A stretch of DNA of 64,000 bases from Maritimibacter sp. DP1N21-5 (GTDB lineage: Bacteria; Pseudomonadota; Alphaproteobacteria; Rhodobacterales; Rhodobacteraceae): NCBI RefSeq assembly GCF_019218295.1, contig NZ_JAHUZF010000007.1:124001-188000 (forward strand). The letters are read 5' to 3'. Positions within the stretch are counted from its first letter, which is position 1, and each line of letters opens with the position of its first letter. The notes beneath the pieces were generated by a model that searched no databases, was not told where the DNA came from, and saw only the letters and a program-made list of their open reading frames with translations. Shown piece after piece: positions 28,351-36,897 of this stretch. The position numbers were made by a program, and so were the translations under genes.

Positions 28351-29041
28351 AATCGTCATGGACACGGAAACCACTGGCTTCGATCCGAAGACCGGGGACC
28401 GGATGGTCGAAATCGGTTGCGTCGAACTGATCAACCATATGCCGACCGGAAAGACCTTTCACCAATACATCAACCCCGAACGCGACATGCCCGAAGGCGC
28501 CTTTGCCGTGCACGGGCTCTCGGCCGAATTCCTGCGCGACTTTCCCACCTTCAAGGAGATCGCGCAGAGCTTTCTCGACTTCATCGGGACCGACAAACTC
28601 ATCATCCACAACGCGGGCTTCGATATTCCTTTCCTGAACGCGGAACTCGGATGGTGTATGAAACCGCAGATCCCCATGGATCGTGCGATCGACACGCTTC
28701 TGATCGCGCGCAAGAAGTATCCCGGGGCCGGGAACTCGCTTGATGCCCTGTGCCGCCGGTTCGGGATCGACAATGCGCATCGGACCCTGCACGGGGCCTT
28801 GCTCGACAGCGAGATCCTGGCGGACGTTTATCTCGAGCTGATCGGGGGCCGTCAGCCGGATCTCGTGCTGGGCGGCGGAGAGAAACAGACCGAGACCCGT
28901 GTGGCGGGTGACGACTGGCGCCCGCGCCCCCGGCCCACGGCCCTGCCTTCGCGGCTGACCGACGAAGAGCGTGCTGCCCATGATGCCTTCGTGGCGAAAC
29001 TGGGCGAGAACGCGATCTGGAAGCGGTTCGCGGCGAATTAA
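28343..29041 (+). CDS. dnaQ: DNA polymerase III epsilon subunit (3'-5' proofreading exonuclease)
   Basis: DnaQ proofreads for the replicative polymerase. The 232-residue protein has the DEDDh motifs: Exo I VMDTETTGFD, Exo II HNAGFDIPFLN, and Exo III HGALLDSEILADVY with its His. The C-terminal 50 residues should carry the polymerase alpha-binding segment. It ends the rightward origin-proximal operon and converges on secB across a bidirectional terminator. Confidence 0.96.
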   Translation: MREIVMDTETTGFDPKTGDRMVEIGCVELINHMPTGKTFHQYINPERDMPEGAFAVHGLSAEFLRDFPTFKEIAQSFLDFIGTDKLIIHNAGFDIPFLNAELGWCMKPQIPMDRAIDTLLIARKKYPGAGNSLDALCRRFGIDNAHRTLHGALLDSEILADVYLELIGGRQPDLVLGGGEKQTETRVAGDDWRPRPRPTALPSRLTDEERAAHDAFVAKLGENAIWKRFAAN

Positions 29042-29140
29042 CCCTTGGCGTTAGCGCAGGGCAGTTTTCTTCATTGAGGCCCGTTGGTTAGAAGATACCG
29101 AGATTCCGGAATCCCGGAATCCTGAAACGCGCGCCTCACG

Positions 29141-29171
29141 AAAAAACGCGGCCCAGAGGACCGCGCTTTTC
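29141..29171. terminator. Bidirectional terminator between dnaQ and secB
   Basis: A 5-bp GC stem (CGCGG at 29147-29151 with CCGCG at 29161-29165) is flanked by six A on the left and CTTTTC on the right. Read leftward it is a stem plus T6, a good terminator for secB. Read rightward it serves dnaQ more weakly. Confidence 0.7.
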
Positions 29172-29186
29172 AAATGTCCGACTGGC

Positions 29187-29690
29187 TCAGTTTGGCTGGG
29201 CTTGCGCCGCCTGGGCCTGCTGACGACGGGCGACCTCGTTGCGGTAGATCGCCACGAAGTCGACGTTGTCGAGGTTGACAGGCGGGAAGCCCCCGTCCCG
29301 GGTCACGTCCGACACGATCCGGCGTGCGAAGGGGAAAAGCTGGCGCGGGCATTCGATCAGAAGGAAAGGGTGCATCTGGTCTTCGGGGACGTTCTCGATA
29401 TGGAACAGACCGGCATATTCGAGCTCCAGAATGAACAGTTCGGCACCGGAGTCCTTGGCCTTCGACGTCACCTTGTACTTGGTGAGCACCTCGTACTGAT
29501 GTTCGACCGTGCGTTTCTTGGCATCCAGCGCGACTTCGACCGTCAGATCGGGTTGAATCTCGCCCTGCACGCCCTTCTGAACCAGAATGTTCTCGAATGA
29601 CATGTCGCGGATGTATTGTCCGAGAATGCGCATCACGATCCCGTTCTGCTGCGGCGTGGCGCCGATCGGTGCCTTCGCTTCATCAGCCAT
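29187..29690 (-). CDS. secB: Protein-export chaperone SecB
   Basis: SecB keeps preproteins unfolded and delivers them to SecA. The 167-residue protein has the SecB core, with YIRDMSFENI, the hydrophobic groove strands, and the SecA-contact region LIECPRQLFPFARRIVSDVT followed by GGFPPVNLDNVDF. A Gln/Ala-rich tail (QQAQAAQAQPN) closes it. SecA is encoded at 61-64 kb in this window. Confidence 0.96.
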   Translation of the reverse strand: MADEAKAPIGATPQQNGIVMRILGQYIRDMSFENILVQKGVQGEIQPDLTVEVALDAKKRTVEHQYEVLTKYKVTSKAKDSGAELFILELEYAGLFHIENVPEDQMHPFLLIECPRQLFPFARRIVSDVTRDGGFPPVNLDNVDFVAIYRNEVARRQQAQAAQAQPN

Positions 29691-29794
29691 TTCGTAACTC
29701 CCAAAAATCTAAGGTCGACGGTTTCTATCAGGAAGCCGGCCAAGCCTCAACGCCAACCCTTTTCTAAATTTCAACCAGCCGTTATCAGCGACAT

Positions 29795-30316
29795 ATGATT
29801 GAACTGATCCCTGCCTGGGTGGATGGCGACCTCGCGCCCGTCGAGAAACTGAAGGCCCATCTCGATGGGTTGAGGCACCGTGCGGTCTCGGTTTTTCTCG
29901 TCCATGACGACGAGATCCTGATCCAGCAAAGGGCGGCCGGCAAATACCATACGCCGGGGCTTTGGGCCAATACCTGCTGCACCCATCCGCGTTGGGGCGA
30001 GGCGCCTTTGGACTGCGCGAACCGCCGGCTGGATGAGGAGTTGGGGATCACGGGCGTCACGCCGGTCTGGCGGGACCAGATCGAATACCGCGCCGATGTC
30101 GGCGGTGGCATGGTCGAGCATGAAGTCGTCGATCTCTTCCTTGTCCAGACCAGGGACCGACCGCTTGTGACACCCGACCCGGACGAAGTCGGCGCGATCC
30201 GCTGGGCGCCGCTCGCCGCCCTCGAAGCCGAAGTGGCCGACCACCCGGAGCGGTTCACGCCATGGCTTCGGATCTATCTTTCCGATCACAAGCTGTCAGT
30301 GTTTGGTCCAGCCTGA
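29795..30316 (+). CDS. idi: Isopentenyl-diphosphate delta-isomerase, type 1
   Basis: IDI interconverts IPP and DMAPP for isoprenoid synthesis. The 173-residue Nudix-fold enzyme has the catalytic cysteine segment LWANTCCTHPRWGE, a degenerate Nudix helix (RRLDEELGI) and the catalytic Glu pair in VEHEVVDLF. Such enzymes occur in phototrophic and carotenoid-making rhodobacterales although the MEP pathway already yields both isomers. The 3' end overlaps the convergent fxsA gene by 21 bp. Confidence 0.93.
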   Translation: MIELIPAWVDGDLAPVEKLKAHLDGLRHRAVSVFLVHDDEILIQQRAAGKYHTPGLWANTCCTHPRWGEAPLDCANRRLDEELGITGVTPVWRDQIEYRADVGGGMVEHEVVDLFLVQTRDRPLVTPDPDEVGAIRWAPLAALEAEVADHPERFTPWLRIYLSDHKLSVFGPA

Positions 30317-30805
30317 CGGACCCTTCTGCACCTGATGGGTCGGGCGTTTGTCCGGCGTGACGTCCTCGAATTCCCCGTCGATCACCCCGTCGTCCTGCGA
30401 GGGCCGACCACGGCCGTCCGAACCGCGCATCGTGCTGTGAACGGTAAAGCTCGACTGAACTTTCACCCGCTTGCGCATTTCGCGGAAGGCCCAGCCACGG
30501 ATACCGGGCACGAGGAGCAGGAACCCGACGGTATCGGTGAAGAAGCCAGGCGTCAGAAGCAGCGCGCCGGCAAAGAGGATCATCGCGCCATGCGCCATGG
30601 GCTCTGCCGGATTGCGTAGCTGGTTGAAGCTGTCCGCCACCTGGTTGAGGGCCAAGAGACCCTGTTGTCTCACAAGGTAGGACCCGATGATCGCCGTCAC
30701 CAGAACGATGAGCAATGTCGGCCAGAGCCCGATCAGACCGCCGATCTGGATGAAGAGGCCGATCTCGATCAGGGGGATCGCGATGAACAAAAGAAGCAGG
30801 GGCAT
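30296..30805 (-). CDS. fxsA: FxsA family inner-membrane protein
   Basis: FxsA proteins are small cytoplasmic-membrane proteins; in E. coli overproduction relieves phage T7 exclusion by the F plasmid, and the normal role is not known. The 169-residue protein has the FxsA pattern of three to four hydrophobic segments (PLLLLFIAIPLIEIGLFIQI at the start; GAMILFAGALLLTPGFFTD in the middle) and a hydrophilic, acidic tail. The ATG at 30805 has AAGGAAGG upstream. It is divergent from the Tim44-like gene across 120 bp. Confidence 0.88.
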   Translation of the reverse strand: MPLLLLFIAIPLIEIGLFIQIGGLIGLWPTLLIVLVTAIIGSYLVRQQGLLALNQVADSFNQLRNPAEPMAHGAMILFAGALLLTPGFFTDTVGFLLLVPGIRGWAFREMRKRVKVQSSFTVHSTMRGSDGRGRPSQDDGVIDGEFEDVTPDKRPTHQVQKGPSGWTKH

Positions 30806-30925
30806 TGGCCTTCCTTTCACGTCAGCCTGATCGTGTCTGTGGGCCAGTGGACTTGGCCCCACCCAGCGCCTACATATGGTCCAGACCCGCGGGTTTCAAA
30901 CCGCGACACTGAAAACGAGGTGCCC

Positions 30926-31585
30926 ATGTCTTCTCCGATCATCCAGTTGATCGTTCTTGCCGCCATCGCGATCTTTCTGATCCTGCGTCTGCGCGACGTG
31001 CTTGGGACTCGCGAAGGGTTCGAAAAACCGGTCGTTACACGCAACGAGACCGAAACCGTCACGAACCGGGGCAAATTCGAAGTGATCGAAGGCGGGCCGG
31101 ATCACGACATCGCGGACCACACCGACGACCCGGCCAGTGTCGAGGCGCTGGGCAAGATGAAGGCGGCCGAGCCGAGCTTTGCCGTGGGCGAGTTCCTGTC
31201 GGGTGCCCGGGGCGCCTATGAGATGATCCTCATGGCCTTCGAAAACGGCGACATCGCGAGGATCCAGCCGTTCCTGTCCGAAGACGTCTATGAAAGCTTC
31301 GCTGCCGTGGTCGAGGATCGGGAGACACGCGGGCTCAAGATCGATGCCAATTTCCTTGGCGTGCGCGAGATGAAGCTGGTCGAGGCCGAGTTCGACGATG
31401 ATACCCGCGAAGGCGAGATCACGATCCGCTTCGTCGGTGAACTGAACTCGGTCGTGCGGGACAAGTCGGGCGAGATTGTCGAAGGCAACCCGAAAGAAGC
31501 GAAGAAACAGAAGGACGTCTGGACCTTCGCGCGCATCATGGGTTCCGACAACCCGAACTGGACGCTGGTCGCGACGGGCGGCTGA
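30926..31585 (+). CDS. Tim44-like domain protein
   Basis: This 219-residue protein has an N-terminal membrane anchor (IIQLIVLAAIAIFLILRL, residues 4-21), a charged linker, and a C-terminal Tim44/TimA domain from about residue 85 (FLSGARGAYEMILMAFENGD ... TLVATGG). In mitochondria Tim44 tethers Hsp70 to the import channel. Alphaproteobacterial TimA is its relative, with unclear substrate. The region 30806-30925 holds divergent promoters with fxsA. mltA begins one base after its stop. Confidence 0.88.
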   Translation: MSSPIIQLIVLAAIAIFLILRLRDVLGTREGFEKPVVTRNETETVTNRGKFEVIEGGPDHDIADHTDDPASVEALGKMKAAEPSFAVGEFLSGARGAYEMILMAFENGDIARIQPFLSEDVYESFAAVVEDRETRGLKIDANFLGVREMKLVEAEFDDDTREGEITIRFVGELNSVVRDKSGEIVEGNPKEAKKQKDVWTFARIMGSDNPNWTLVATGG

Positions 31586-31586
31586 G

Positions 31587-32636
31587 GTGGGGGGCTTTCG
31601 CGCCCTTGCCTTTGGCATGGCTCTTATCGGGGCCATGTTTCCCTTGCCCACTCTTGCCTCTCTCGATGAAGCCGACATGCGGATTGTTCCGTTTCAGGCG
31701 CTCGTCGGCTGGGACAACGACGATCATGTCGCGGCGATGGAGACATTCATCGAAACCTGCCAGCTCCTCGACGATCCGCAGTGGTATCCCGTCTGTTCCC
31801 TGGCGCATGAATACAGTGGCACCGCGCGCAGTTTCTTCGAGCTCTTCTTTCGTCCCGTCCTGATCGAAGACGGCGCGCCGGGACTGTTCACGGCCTATTT
31901 CGAGCCGGAGATCACCGGAAGCGAGCGTCCCACCCCCCGCTTCCGCGTGCCCGTCTATCGCCGCCCGCCGGAAATCGCCTCCGGTGCGGCCAGCTATTCC
32001 CGGCGCGAGATCGAAGAAGACGGCGTGCTCGCGGGCCGCGGGCTTGAGCTGGCCTGGGTCGAGGACCCGGTCGACCTGCAATTCCTTCAGATACAGGGAT
32101 CGGGCCGCATCCGTCTGACAGATGGCTCGGTCTTGCGTCTGGGGTTTGGCGGCTCCAACGGGCACCGGTTCCAGTCTCTGGGCGACGAACTGGTTCGACG
32201 CGGGATCTATGACCAGCATCAGGTCTCGGCCGCGGTCATCAAGAACTGGGTGCGGTCGAACCCCCTCGAAGGCCGCGACCTCCTGTCGCACAATCCGTCC
32301 TACGTATTCTTCACCGAGATCGCCCATCTTCCGCCCTATCGGGGACCCGTTGGCGCGATGAACCGGTCGATTACGGCGCAGCGCACCATCGCGGTCGATC
32401 CCGTCTATACGCCGCTCGGTGCGCCGGTCTGGATCGAGAAAGGCGGTCGGGAACCCTTCAACCGGCTCATGGTCGCGCAGGATGTGGGGAGCAGGATCAA
32501 GGGTGCGCAACGGGCCGATATCTTCTGGGGAACCGGCGAAGAGGCCGGGCGCGAGGCGGGAACCATCAAGGATCCGGGACGCATGTTCGTGCTGCTTCCC
32601 ATTCAGCGGGCCTATGCCCTGGTTCCCGAAGAATAA
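31587..32636 (+). CDS. mltA: Membrane-bound lytic murein transglycosylase A
   Basis: MltA cleaves the MurNAc-GlcNAc bond of peptidoglycan with 1,6-anhydro ring formation. From the GTG at 31587 the protein is 349 residues and begins with a signal-type segment (ALAFGMALIGAMFPLPTLA). There is no lipobox cysteine visible. The MltA domain shows LFTAYFEPEITGS, FLQIQGSGRIRL and the 3D-domain segment MVAQDVGSRIKGAQRADIFW with its catalytic Asp. It starts one base after tim44 and overlaps smr by one base. Confidence 0.92.
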   Translation: MGGFRALAFGMALIGAMFPLPTLASLDEADMRIVPFQALVGWDNDDHVAAMETFIETCQLLDDPQWYPVCSLAHEYSGTARSFFELFFRPVLIEDGAPGLFTAYFEPEITGSERPTPRFRVPVYRRPPEIASGAASYSRREIEEDGVLAGRGLELAWVEDPVDLQFLQIQGSGRIRLTDGSVLRLGFGGSNGHRFQSLGDELVRRGIYDQHQVSAAVIKNWVRSNPLEGRDLLSHNPSYVFFTEIAHLPPYRGPVGAMNRSITAQRTIAVDPVYTPLGAPVWIEKGGREPFNRLMVAQDVGSRIKGAQRADIFWGTGEEAGREAGTIKDPGRMFVLLPIQRAYALVPEE

Positions 32637-33226
32637 TGACAAGGAAACCCCGGCATCTTTCGCCCGAAGAGCGCGCGCTTTGGGACCGCGTGGCCGAGCG
32701 GACGACGCCCTTACACCCGACGCGGCCCGAATTGCCCGAGGCCCTCGACCCGTCCGCAAGGCCGAAGACACCGCCCAAACCGCCCCTGAAACGGTTCAAG
32801 GTCGGCCAGGCTGTGACCGCGACAACCCCACCCCATGACCTGAGCCCGTCGATCGAGGACGACGTTGCCAAATCGCCTGTCGCCATGGACAAGAAGCGGT
32901 TCGGCAAGATGAAGAAGGGTAAACTCACGCCCGAAGCGCGGATCGACCTTCACGGCCTTACGCTCGCCCAGGCGCATCCCGCCCTCGTGCGGTTTGTCCT
33001 CGAGAGCGTCGCCGATGGCCGACGCCTCGTGCTCGTCATTACCGGCAAAGGCAAGGCGCGGGAGTCCACCGGGCCGATCCCAGAGCGTCTTGGCGTTCTT
33101 CGCCATCAGGTGCCCCATTGGCTGAACCTGCCGCCGCTGTCCTCCCATGTGCTCCAGATCACGGAATCGCATCTGAAACACGGGGGTCGCGGGGCCTACT
33201 ACGTGTATTTGCGTCGCGCGCGATGA
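32636..33226 (+). CDS. Smr (MutS2-type) domain protein
   Basis: This 196-residue protein has a charged, Pro-rich N-terminal half and a C-terminal Smr domain beginning KLTPEARIDLHGLTLAQAH and followed by VITGKGKARES. The DLHG and TGKG motifs are the hallmarks. Smr domains are nucleases acting on DNA or RNA, and in bacteria some rescue collided ribosomes. It is the last gene of tim44-mltA-smr (TAATG overlap). This three-gene order recurs in rhodobacterales as I remember it. Confidence 0.88.
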   Translation: MTRKPRHLSPEERALWDRVAERTTPLHPTRPELPEALDPSARPKTPPKPPLKRFKVGQAVTATTPPHDLSPSIEDDVAKSPVAMDKKRFGKMKKGKLTPEARIDLHGLTLAQAHPALVRFVLESVADGRRLVLVITGKGKARESTGPIPERLGVLRHQVPHWLNLPPLSSHVLQITESHLKHGGRGAYYVYLRRAR

Positions 33227-33355
33227 GGCTCCTCGAACGGTAGGCTGGCTTGGACCATTCCGTCCAAAATGGCCCATTTCCAGTCACCTTCTCTTCATTC
33301 CATCGGCGTATTGGTGAGTCAGCTTGCACTCGAACTACGGGTAAAGGACCGTACC

Positions 33356-34495
33356 ATGCTTGCGAAGATCTCCGAGATTTCCACGAAAGTGGACAAGAAA
33401 CGTGTCTATACGGCGGCCGGCGCGCTCGTTGTTGCGCTTGCGGCCGGCCATGTCATGCAGCGGACGACCGGCCAGCCAACCGTGGCCGTCAATGCCCCCA
33501 TGGAACAGGCCTCGGCCGAGGTCCCGCCCGCGCCAGCCGTCGCGAACATAACCGGCTTCGGGGCGACGGAAGCAGTTGTTGCACCCGCCTTGGTGGCTGA
33601 GGTTAATGAAGTGACGCCCGGCATTCTTGCCGAGGAAGCCGCGGTCGTCGCCGGCGGATCCACCGAGACTGAAGCTGAAACGCCGGTCGAGCTTGCCTTC
33701 GTTGAACCCGCGCCCGTCGCAGACATCGAAGTCATGCGCGCCGACAAGATGGACGCCCTGAGCGGCTTCGAAGACGAGGCCGTCGAAACATTGCCGCCTG
33801 CCATGGGCGAAACCGAGGTGACGCCGGATGACACTTGTGACATGGCGATGACGTCGGTGGCGGTGCCGGGTGCCTTGGTGGCGGTGTCGCTGACGGCGCC
33901 CTGCCACGCTGAGGCGACCGTCGAGTTTTCCCACGATGGCCTGAGCTTCACTGAGGCCCTCGATGAAGACGGCGCTCTGACGGTCATGATCCCGGCGCTC
34001 ACATCCCCGGCCATGATCAACGCGCAAATCGGAGAGGACACCCTCGACAGCTTGGCGACCGTGCCGGATCTGACCCAATTCGACCGCGTCGCTCTAGTCT
34101 GGCAGGGTGGCACCGGGTTGCAGCTCCACGCGCTCGAAGATGGCGCCGCCTATGGCGAGCCCGGCCACGTCTGGGCCGAAGCGCCGCGCGCGCCGGAAAC
34201 GGCCACACAGGGCGAAGGAGGGTTCCTGACCCTGCTCGGATCCGTGGCTGGGGGCTATGCCGCCGATATCTATACCTACCCGGCGTCCTTGATGATCGCG
34301 CCCTCCATTTCGATCGAGGCACAGGTGACCGAAGACACCTGCGGAACGATGATCAGCGGGCATTACATCCGCTCGACCCTCACCGGCACCGCGACGGAGG
34401 TCGACGTCGGCATGGTCGTGCCCGGATGCGAGGCTATCGGAGAATATCTCGTGTTGAAAAACCTTCCCGAAGAGCTGACTATCGCGCGCAACTGA
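33356..34495 (+). CDS. Single-pass membrane protein with cysteine-bearing periplasmic domain, unknown function
   Basis: This 379-residue protein is not in a family I recognise. A hydrophobic anchor lies at residues 15-32 (VYTAAGALVVALAAGHVM), followed by an Ala/Val/Glu/Pro-rich linker to about residue 155. The C-terminal domain has four cysteines (DDTCDMA, TAPCHAE, EDTCGTM, VPGCEAI), which suggests two disulfides outside the cytoplasm. The ATG at 33356 has AAGGA 8 nt upstream. The PstS-OmpA fusion follows after 28 bp on the same strand, so the two probably work together in the envelope. Automated pipelines sometimes label relatives translocase without support. Confidence 0.7.
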   Translation: MLAKISEISTKVDKKRVYTAAGALVVALAAGHVMQRTTGQPTVAVNAPMEQASAEVPPAPAVANITGFGATEAVVAPALVAEVNEVTPGILAEEAAVVAGGSTETEAETPVELAFVEPAPVADIEVMRADKMDALSGFEDEAVETLPPAMGETEVTPDDTCDMAMTSVAVPGALVAVSLTAPCHAEATVEFSHDGLSFTEALDEDGALTVMIPALTSPAMINAQIGEDTLDSLATVPDLTQFDRVALVWQGGTGLQLHALEDGAAYGEPGHVWAEAPRAPETATQGEGGFLTLLGSVAGGYAADIYTYPASLMIAPSISIEAQVTEDTCGTMISGHYIRSTLTGTATEVDVGMVVPGCEAIGEYLVLKNLPEELTIARN

Positions 34496-34523
34496 GTGCG
34501 ATAGTCGGGGCGGGACAGGGCCG

Positions 34524-36083
34524 ATGAAAATGCTTCGTGCGGCAGTCTCTGCCGCACTTTTCACACTTATCGGTGCCTCATGGGCCCTGGCCCAGGACGT
34601 CACTCTCACATCACGTGACGGCTCGATGGAGATCTCCGGCTATCTCATCGGCTTCGATGGCGAATTTTATCGGATCGACACGAACTATGGCGTGCTGACC
34701 GTCGATGGCTCTGGCGTGAACTGCGAAGGCCCCGGTTGTCCCAACCTGACGTCCTATACCGCCGACATCGTCATCTCGGGCGCGGAAGCGCCCGGCTCTG
34801 TCCTCATGCCTGCGCTGCTGGAAGCCTTCGGTCTTGCCGAGGGATACGCCGTCACCCGTGAGGAACTGCCGGGTGTCGGGCTGCTCTATACGCTCTACGA
34901 AGTGGACGGGACGACCCCGGCGGCCCGCTTCACCCTTCGGCTTGCAACCTCGCAGGAAGGCTTTGCCGACCTGATCACGGAAGCTGCGGACCTTGCCTTA
35001 TCGCTCCGGGAACCGACCCGGCAGGAGCGGTTGATGGCGCGGGACGCCGGGCTGGGCGATCTTTTCTCGGTCCGCCAAAGCCGCGTCGTCGCGCTGGACG
35101 CGCTCGTTCCCATCGTGAACCCTGACAATCCGGTGCGCCGTTTGGACCTTGAAGCCGTTTCGCACCTCTACGAAGGCACCTTCGACCGCTGGTCCGACGT
35201 CGGCGGCGAAGACGCGCCGGTCACGCTCTACTTGCGGGATCCGAACGCGGGGTACGGCATGGTCTTCGACCGGACCGTCGTCAAGGCACAGGGCCGCACC
35301 CTGAGTGAGCGCGTCTTGACCAAGGCCTCGAACGACGGCGTGACGCTTGCCGTGGAAGACGACCCTTTCGGCATCGGGATCGCCAGCATGTCTGCCCAAG
35401 GCATGACCGAGGCCATCACCCTGACGGGCGATTGCGCATTCGAGGTCTCCGCTTCGCAACTCTCGGTCAAGGCGGGCGACTACCCCCTCGCCGCGCCGGT
35501 GTTCTTGTATCAGCCCGCCATCCGGTTGCCGAAGATCGGGCGGGATTTCCTGCGCTACCTGCGCACGGAAAGCGCGCAGCGCGTCGTGCAGCGCGTCGGG
35601 CTCGTCGATCAGGGCATCAGCGAAGTGCCCCTGGCCGTTCAGGGGACCAGGCTGGCCAACGCGATCGCGCAGGCCGGGCCCGAGGTTTCGCTCGAGGAAT
35701 TGCAGCGCCTCGTCGCGCTCATGACGGACAGCCAACGACTGACGCTCACCTATCGCTTCGAAGGGGGATCGACCGCCCTGGATGGCCCGTCCCGTTCGAA
35801 CGTCGGCCTGCTCGCCGATGCACTGGAGACGGGCATGTTCGAAGGACGCTCTCTGATCTTCGTCGGCTTCTCGGACGGACAGGGGGACGCATCGCTCAAC
35901 CGCCGACTGGCCCAGCGCCGGGCGGAAGCGGTTCAGGCTGCCGTCTTGCAGACCGCCGAAACGTTTGATCGGGACCGAACGGAGATCTCGGTCGACGCCT
36001 TCGGTGAAGCCCTTCCCATGGCGTGCGACGACACTGATTGGGGGCGCCGGATCAATCGTCGTGTCGAGGTCTGGGTTCGGTAG
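34524..36083 (+). CDS. Phosphate-binding-protein-like domain fused to OmpA peptidoglycan-binding domain
   Basis: The 519-residue protein has a clear signal peptide (residues 1-23, ending SWALA). A PstS-like solute-binding domain follows (about 90-395: LDALVPIVNPDNPVRRL, YEGTFDRWSDVGG, DDPFGIGIAS), then a C-terminal OmpA-like domain (about 400-519: FEGGSTALDG, VGFSDGQGDASLNRRLAQRR, and Arg near the end). The OmpA part should bind peptidoglycan, holding a ligand-binding domain in the periplasm. There is no phosphate ABC transporter nearby. It follows the unknown membrane protein in a probable operon and is convergent with radC. Confidence 0.85.
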   Translation: MKMLRAAVSAALFTLIGASWALAQDVTLTSRDGSMEISGYLIGFDGEFYRIDTNYGVLTVDGSGVNCEGPGCPNLTSYTADIVISGAEAPGSVLMPALLEAFGLAEGYAVTREELPGVGLLYTLYEVDGTTPAARFTLRLATSQEGFADLITEAADLALSLREPTRQERLMARDAGLGDLFSVRQSRVVALDALVPIVNPDNPVRRLDLEAVSHLYEGTFDRWSDVGGEDAPVTLYLRDPNAGYGMVFDRTVVKAQGRTLSERVLTKASNDGVTLAVEDDPFGIGIASMSAQGMTEAITLTGDCAFEVSASQLSVKAGDYPLAAPVFLYQPAIRLPKIGRDFLRYLRTESAQRVVQRVGLVDQGISEVPLAVQGTRLANAIAQAGPEVSLEELQRLVALMTDSQRLTLTYRFEGGSTALDGPSRSNVGLLADALETGMFEGRSLIFVGFSDGQGDASLNRRLAQRRAEAVQAAVLQTAETFDRDRTEISVDAFGEALPMACDDTDWGRRINRRVEVWVR

Positions 36084-36095
36084 ATCGACGTCGAA

Positions 36096-36854
36096 TTACA
36101 GGTAGCCATCTGCACGAAAGCTGACCTCGCGTTCCTTGCCTATGATGAGGTGGTCGTGAAGCGTGATGTCCATCGCGCCAGCTGCATCGCGAATGCGGGC
36201 GGTCATGGTGATGTCGTCCTGCGACGGCGTCGGATCGCCCGACGGATGGTTGTGCACGAGGATCATGGCCGAAGCATTGAGTTCGAGCGCCCGCTTGACC
36301 ACCTCGCGTGGATAGACCGGCACATGGTTCACCGTGCCGCGCGATTGTTCCTCGTCCCCCATGAGGACGTTTTTCCGATCGAGGTAGAGCACCCGGAATT
36401 GTTCGGTCTCGCGATGGGCCATGGTCGTGCGGCAATAGTCGAGCAGCGCATCCCAGGAGGAAATGATCGGACGGTGCATCACCCGTGCGCGCGACAGCCG
36501 GTGCGCCGCGGCCTCCACGATCTTCAGTTCCTGAATGACGGCTTCTCCCACGCCGCCGATTTCCAGAAGCCGGGTGGCCGGTGCGGACAACACGCCGTTG
36601 AAATCGCCGAACCGGTCCAGCAGCGCGCGCGCCAGCGGTTTCACATCCTGCCGCGGGATCGCGCGAAACAGCACGAGTTCCAAGAGCTCGTAGTCGGGCA
36701 GGGCCGCCGCACCGCCCGCCATGAACCGGTCGCGCAGCCGCTTGCGGTGGTCCCTGATATAGGAGGGTTGCGGCGCGCCGGACACGGGCCGCGCTTCGTC
36801 GAGATCGAACAGCGAGAGGGGGCGTTCACCAAAGGAAGGGGCAGGCTGGGTCAT
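36096..36854 (-). CDS. radC: RadC family JAB/MPN metalloprotease-like protein
   Basis: RadC proteins were once thought to act in repair. Their function is unsettled. The 252-residue protein has an N-terminal UPF0758 helix-hairpin-helix part (LPDYELLELVLFRAIPRQDV, LLEIGGVGEA) and a C-terminal JAB domain with the JAMM metal site in LVHNHPSGDPTPSQDD. It sits just beyond dnaJ (43 bp away) on the same strand. No prophage or toxin genes surround it, unlike many radC copies. Confidence 0.92.
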   Translation of the reverse strand: MTQPAPSFGERPLSLFDLDEARPVSGAPQPSYIRDHRKRLRDRFMAGGAAALPDYELLELVLFRAIPRQDVKPLARALLDRFGDFNGVLSAPATRLLEIGGVGEAVIQELKIVEAAAHRLSRARVMHRPIISSWDALLDYCRTTMAHRETEQFRVLYLDRKNVLMGDEEQSRGTVNHVPVYPREVVKRALELNASAMILVHNHPSGDPTPSQDDITMTARIRDAAGAMDITLHDHLIIGKEREVSFRADGYL

Positions 36855-36897
36855 ACCCCGAACCTGCCCCGAGTCGGTTAGCGCACGGTTAACGCGC

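Noticed and set aside
33250..33267. TTGGAC-N6-GTCCAA inverted repeat before the unknown membrane protein gene
   Set aside because: Six-base arms are too short to claim an operator or terminator without conservation.
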